NCBI GenBank assembly: GCA_019752115.1
Contig: JAIEMN010000023.1
Location: forward strand, 119,101-183,100
Source: Gemmatimonadaceae bacterium
GTDB taxonomy: Bacteria; Gemmatimonadota; Gemmatimonadetes; Gemmatimonadales; Gemmatimonadaceae
Direction of reading: 5' to 3'
DNA length: 64,000 nt
The stretch's first letter is position 1. Each line of letters starts with the position of its first letter. This document shows, one piece after another, positions 61,835-64,000 of this stretch. The notes under the pieces were generated by a model. That model was given only the letters and a program-made list of their open reading frames with translations. It made no database searches and was not told the DNA's origin. Made by a program: the position numbers and the translations under genes.

Positions 61835-62290
61835 TTACGGCACGACTCCCTGACACTCAATCTCCACCTTCCCTCCCGCCACCACGAGCGCCGCCACCAC
61901 GACGGTGGAGCGCGCGGGCGGGTTGGTCGGGAAGAACTTGGAGTACACCGCGTTCATCCCCGCGAAGTCCTTCACGTCGGTGAGGAACACGGTGCACTTG
62001 GTGGCGGCGGCGGCGAGGGTGGTGCCGGCGGCCTTGAACACCTTGTCGAGGTTCTCGAGCGAGCGCTGGGTCTGGCCGGCGATCGTCGTGTCCGTGGGGC
62101 TCGTGCCGAGCTGGCCGGACGCCCAGAGCAGGTTGCCGACGCGGATACCGGGGCTCAGGGTGGGCGAGATGCGCTGCCCTTCCCCGACGACCGGCGTGCG
62201 CTGGCCGGCGGCTTGCGCGGCAAGGGGGGCGGTAGCGAGGATGGACGTGAGCGCAGCCAGCGCGAACAACGGGGAGCGCGAACGCAGCAT
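61835..62290 (-). CDS. Exported RidA/YjgF-family protein
   Basis: The 151-residue product carries a signal peptide (LFALAALTSILATAPLAAQA), so it is exported, unlike classical cytoplasmic RidA. The core has GIRVGNLLWASGQLG, QRSLENLDKVFKAAGTTLAA and PARSTVVVAALVVAGGKVEI with the Arg needed for imine hydrolysis. It might deaminate reactive imines outside the cytoplasm, but this is inferred. Confidence 0.85.
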   Translation of the reverse strand: MLRSRSPLFALAALTSILATAPLAAQAAGQRTPVVGEGQRISPTLSPGIRVGNLLWASGQLGTSPTDTTIAGQTQRSLENLDKVFKAAGTTLAAAATKCTVFLTDVKDFAGMNAVYSKFFPTNPPARSTVVVAALVVAGGKVEIECQGVVP

Positions 62291-62348
62291 CGGGGTTCTC
62301 CGTTTATCGGGAATCGGGATCTTCACCTGCACAACGAGACGGCCCAAT

Positions 62349-62594
62349 ATGCCGATGTTCGACTTTGTCTGCACGGCCTGCCAGCATGAATTCGAAACCC
62401 TCGTCCGGGGATCGGCCGTGCCCGCCTGCCCGGCCTGCGGCAGCACCGAGCTCGAGAAGCAGATCGCGCTACCCGCGATCAAGACGTCCGGCACGCACGG
62501 GAAAGCCATGGCCGCCGCCAAGCGGCGCGACCAGCGGCAGGGACAAGAACGCATGTCGGCGCAGCGGGAGTATGAGCTGAATCATGACGATTGA
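62349..62594 (+). CDS. FmdB-type zinc ribbon protein
   Basis: The 81-residue product starts MPMFDFVCTACQHEFETLVR. Its two CxxC pairs (VCTACQ, PACPACGS) form a zinc ribbon of the FmdB family, found in small regulatory proteins. The tail is basic and helical. It is divergent from the RidA-like gene by 58 bp. Confidence 0.85.
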   Translation: MPMFDFVCTACQHEFETLVRGSAVPACPACGSTELEKQIALPAIKTSGTHGKAMAAAKRRDQRQGQERMSAQREYELNHDD

Positions 62595-62598
62595 CGGG

Positions 62599-62783
62599 CG
62601 GTAACGGCGGAAGCCTGTACGACGGAAGCTGGACGGCGGAAGCTGGACTGCGGGCAAAAAACGAGAGCGGGGACCATGGTGATCGCGTTCACCGTGGTCC
62701 CCGCCGCGTTTTGCCCGTCGTTCAGCTCCCGCCGTCCAGCTTCCGAAGTCCAGCTTCCGCCGTACAGGCGTCCGCCGTTACCG
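62599..62783. repeat. Long palindrome between convergent genes (about 185 bp)
   Basis: The arms run from 62599 and from 62783 to a centre near 62685 (GGTGATCGCGTTCACC). They contain repeated GGAAGCTGGAC units in both orientations; one arm has an extra unit of about 14 bp. The outer ends begin CGGTAACGGCGGA, as in the palindrome at 61697. Confidence 0.85.
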
Positions 62784-62795
62784 AAGTTCAGCGTG

Positions 62796-64000
62796 TCAGC
62801 ACGACTTGCACTTATTGGAGTTCTTCGCCCCCAGCTTCACCAGCAGTTCCACCGTATCCAAGAACGGCGGAATGCGCTGCACCGGGCCGTTCGCCATGTC
62901 GGCAGTCGTCTGGCCGCGGCGGCTCATGGCCTTCACGTCGGTCCCCTTGCTGAGCAGGTACTGAATCAGCTCGTTGTCGCCCCGCGCAGCGGCGTGGTGC
63001 ATGGGGTTGTAGCCGTTGTGATCGCGGCTGTTCGGATCGGCGTGCAACTCCTCGATCAGGTACTTCACCGCCGGCACCCACGCGTCGGGCGCATGGGTGT
63101 GCGAGTTGGCGGCGTAACCTTCGCCGTAGCCGACGCCGCTGGCAGCGTGGATCGGGTACACGCCAGGGCCGCCATCCGGAATGGGCGGCAGGCCGGACGG
63201 ATCGCCCGCACCGGCTGCGCCTTCTTCCGGCGCGTCATCGCCCGGGAGTCGGCCAGTCGGCTTGATGGTCGGAATCGTGGGATCCGCCTTGTACTGGACC
63301 AGCAGCTTCATCGCCGGCACATCCAGGCCATACGCCGCGCGCCAGAACGGCGTCGCGCCCACGGTATTCACGCCCAGCAGGTCGAAGTTGTACGACATGT
63401 ACCACAGGTGCTTCTTGAGGCGCACATTCGGATCGGCGCCGGCCTTGAGCATCATCTCCATCAGCTCGAGGTGCGTCGTCTTCTGCTGCGTCTGCGCGGT
63501 GGGCTGCGGATAGAGCGACTTGGGCGCCCACTGCGTGTTGATCACGGCATAGAGCGGCGTTGCGCCGGCATCGCTCGCCAGCTTCACGTCGGCGCCCTTC
63601 CCCATCAGCATCTTGGCCATGTCGAAGCGACCGTTGATCGACGCCATGAGGAGCGGGCTCGTGTGGTCGCCTTCGCTCACATGGTTGATCTTGGCGCCGG
63701 CGGCGAGGAGATGCTCCACCGCTTCGTCGCTCCCTTCGCGCACCGCGAAGAGCAGCGGCGTCAGGCCGCCCTTGTTGCCAATCAACTCCCCGTAGCTCGG
63801 GCCCCGGTTGATGAAACCCGTCTGTGGGCGGGCGCTATCCCCCGGCGCGCGCGGCGCTCCGGCGCCGGCACCACCCGCGCGACCCGCCGGCGCCGCCGAC
63901 GCGGTAGGTCACCATGAACTCGGCCGACAGCGGGGCCGGCGCCTCGACCGCGATGGCGACGTCGCGCCGGGGCGCACCCGGCCGGCCCGGCTGCGGCTTC
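62796..64000 (-). CDS. Ankyrin-repeat protein, 5' end off the window, apparent frameshift
   Basis: The minus-strand frame up to 63908 encodes ankyrin units: GGLTPLLFAVREGSDEAVEH, SPLLMASINGRFDMAKMLMG, and GYNPMHHAAARGDNELIQYL before a Cys-rich end (NSNKCKSC). Upstream the same protein appears to continue in another frame (VEAPAPLSAEFMVTYRVGG), which reads to a TAG at 63837. The main frame has a TGA at 63911, so the shift must lie in 63838-63908, a GC-rich run. It may be a real mutation or a sequencing error. Confidence 0.7.

Overview
This is GC-rich bacterial DNA made of two parts: the right-hand portion of a tailed prophage (about 1-28,175) and ordinary host chromosome (28,176-64,000). The host gene mix points to a Gram-negative, aerobic, protein-degrading bacterium. 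It includes many signal-peptide hydrolases of families S9, M28, DUF885 and GHL10, lipoproteins, an OmpA/Pal-like protein, a PQQ dehydrogenase with cytochrome c, and NHL-type propellers. Gemmatimonadota (Gemmatimonas-like) is my best guess, by inference only; no rRNA is present to confirm it.

Prophage, left to right. The head, portal and terminase genes lie outside the window. Positions 1-7,710 hold the end of a small tail gene, a 1249-residue tape measure, a tail-tip hub protein, a distal tail protein and a tip protein. Positions 7,710-10,995 hold small tail-end genes, a DUF1353 protein and a lysis block: two membrane proteins (holin candidates), an M15-type endolysin and a spanin-like pair. 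Next comes an ECF-like sigma factor (10,997-11,725), unusual in a phage late operon. A long run of adhesin and fibre genes follows (12,701-19,199), including a low-GC receptor-binding cassette and a fibre with about 14 copies of a 20-residue repeat. Positions 19,584-21,569 carry mostly minus-strand cargo genes, including a lipoprotein. The immunity region (21,939-22,808) has a leftward repressor, a parS-like palindrome and a rightward small HTH gene. Early genes run to the integrase: duplicated structured leaders, then Gp157, AAA ATPase and DUF669 as a recombination set, and Xis-like and Int proteins. Int ends 46 bp from the 3' end of a tRNA-Lys(TTT) gene, the probable attachment site. Many neighbouring phage genes overlap by ATGA, GTGA or TGATG, so translation is probably coupled.

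Host region. 28,380-31,185 (minus): OmpA/Pal lipoprotein, SDR reductase, rnhB and rplS with a strongly folded leader. 31,485-42,609: prolyl oligopeptidase, DUF885 peptidase, ABC-F ATPase, GHL10 glycosidase, DCC protein, amidase and M28 peptidase. 42,760-49,350: DUF4097 protein, two MATE exporters, and small membrane and secreted proteins. 49,435-52,143: a three-gene sugar ABC importer of the Frc type. 52,301-55,069: a flavoprotein and a cytochrome P450. 55,140-61,693: two secreted propeller proteins flanking a PQQ dehydrogenase and a HupE-cytochrome c fusion, possibly one periplasmic oxidation module. 61,835-64,000: a RidA-like protein, an FmdB-type zinc ribbon and a frameshifted ankyrin-repeat gene cut by the window edge.

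A recurring structural theme is that each non-overlapping convergent gene pair in the host part has an inverted repeat between its stops. Five of these are long (32-87 bp arms) near-perfect palindromes. No CRISPR array, insertion sequence or rRNA was seen. No stretch over 300 bases lacks a feature; the longest non-coding stretch (31,186-31,484) holds the rplS leader.
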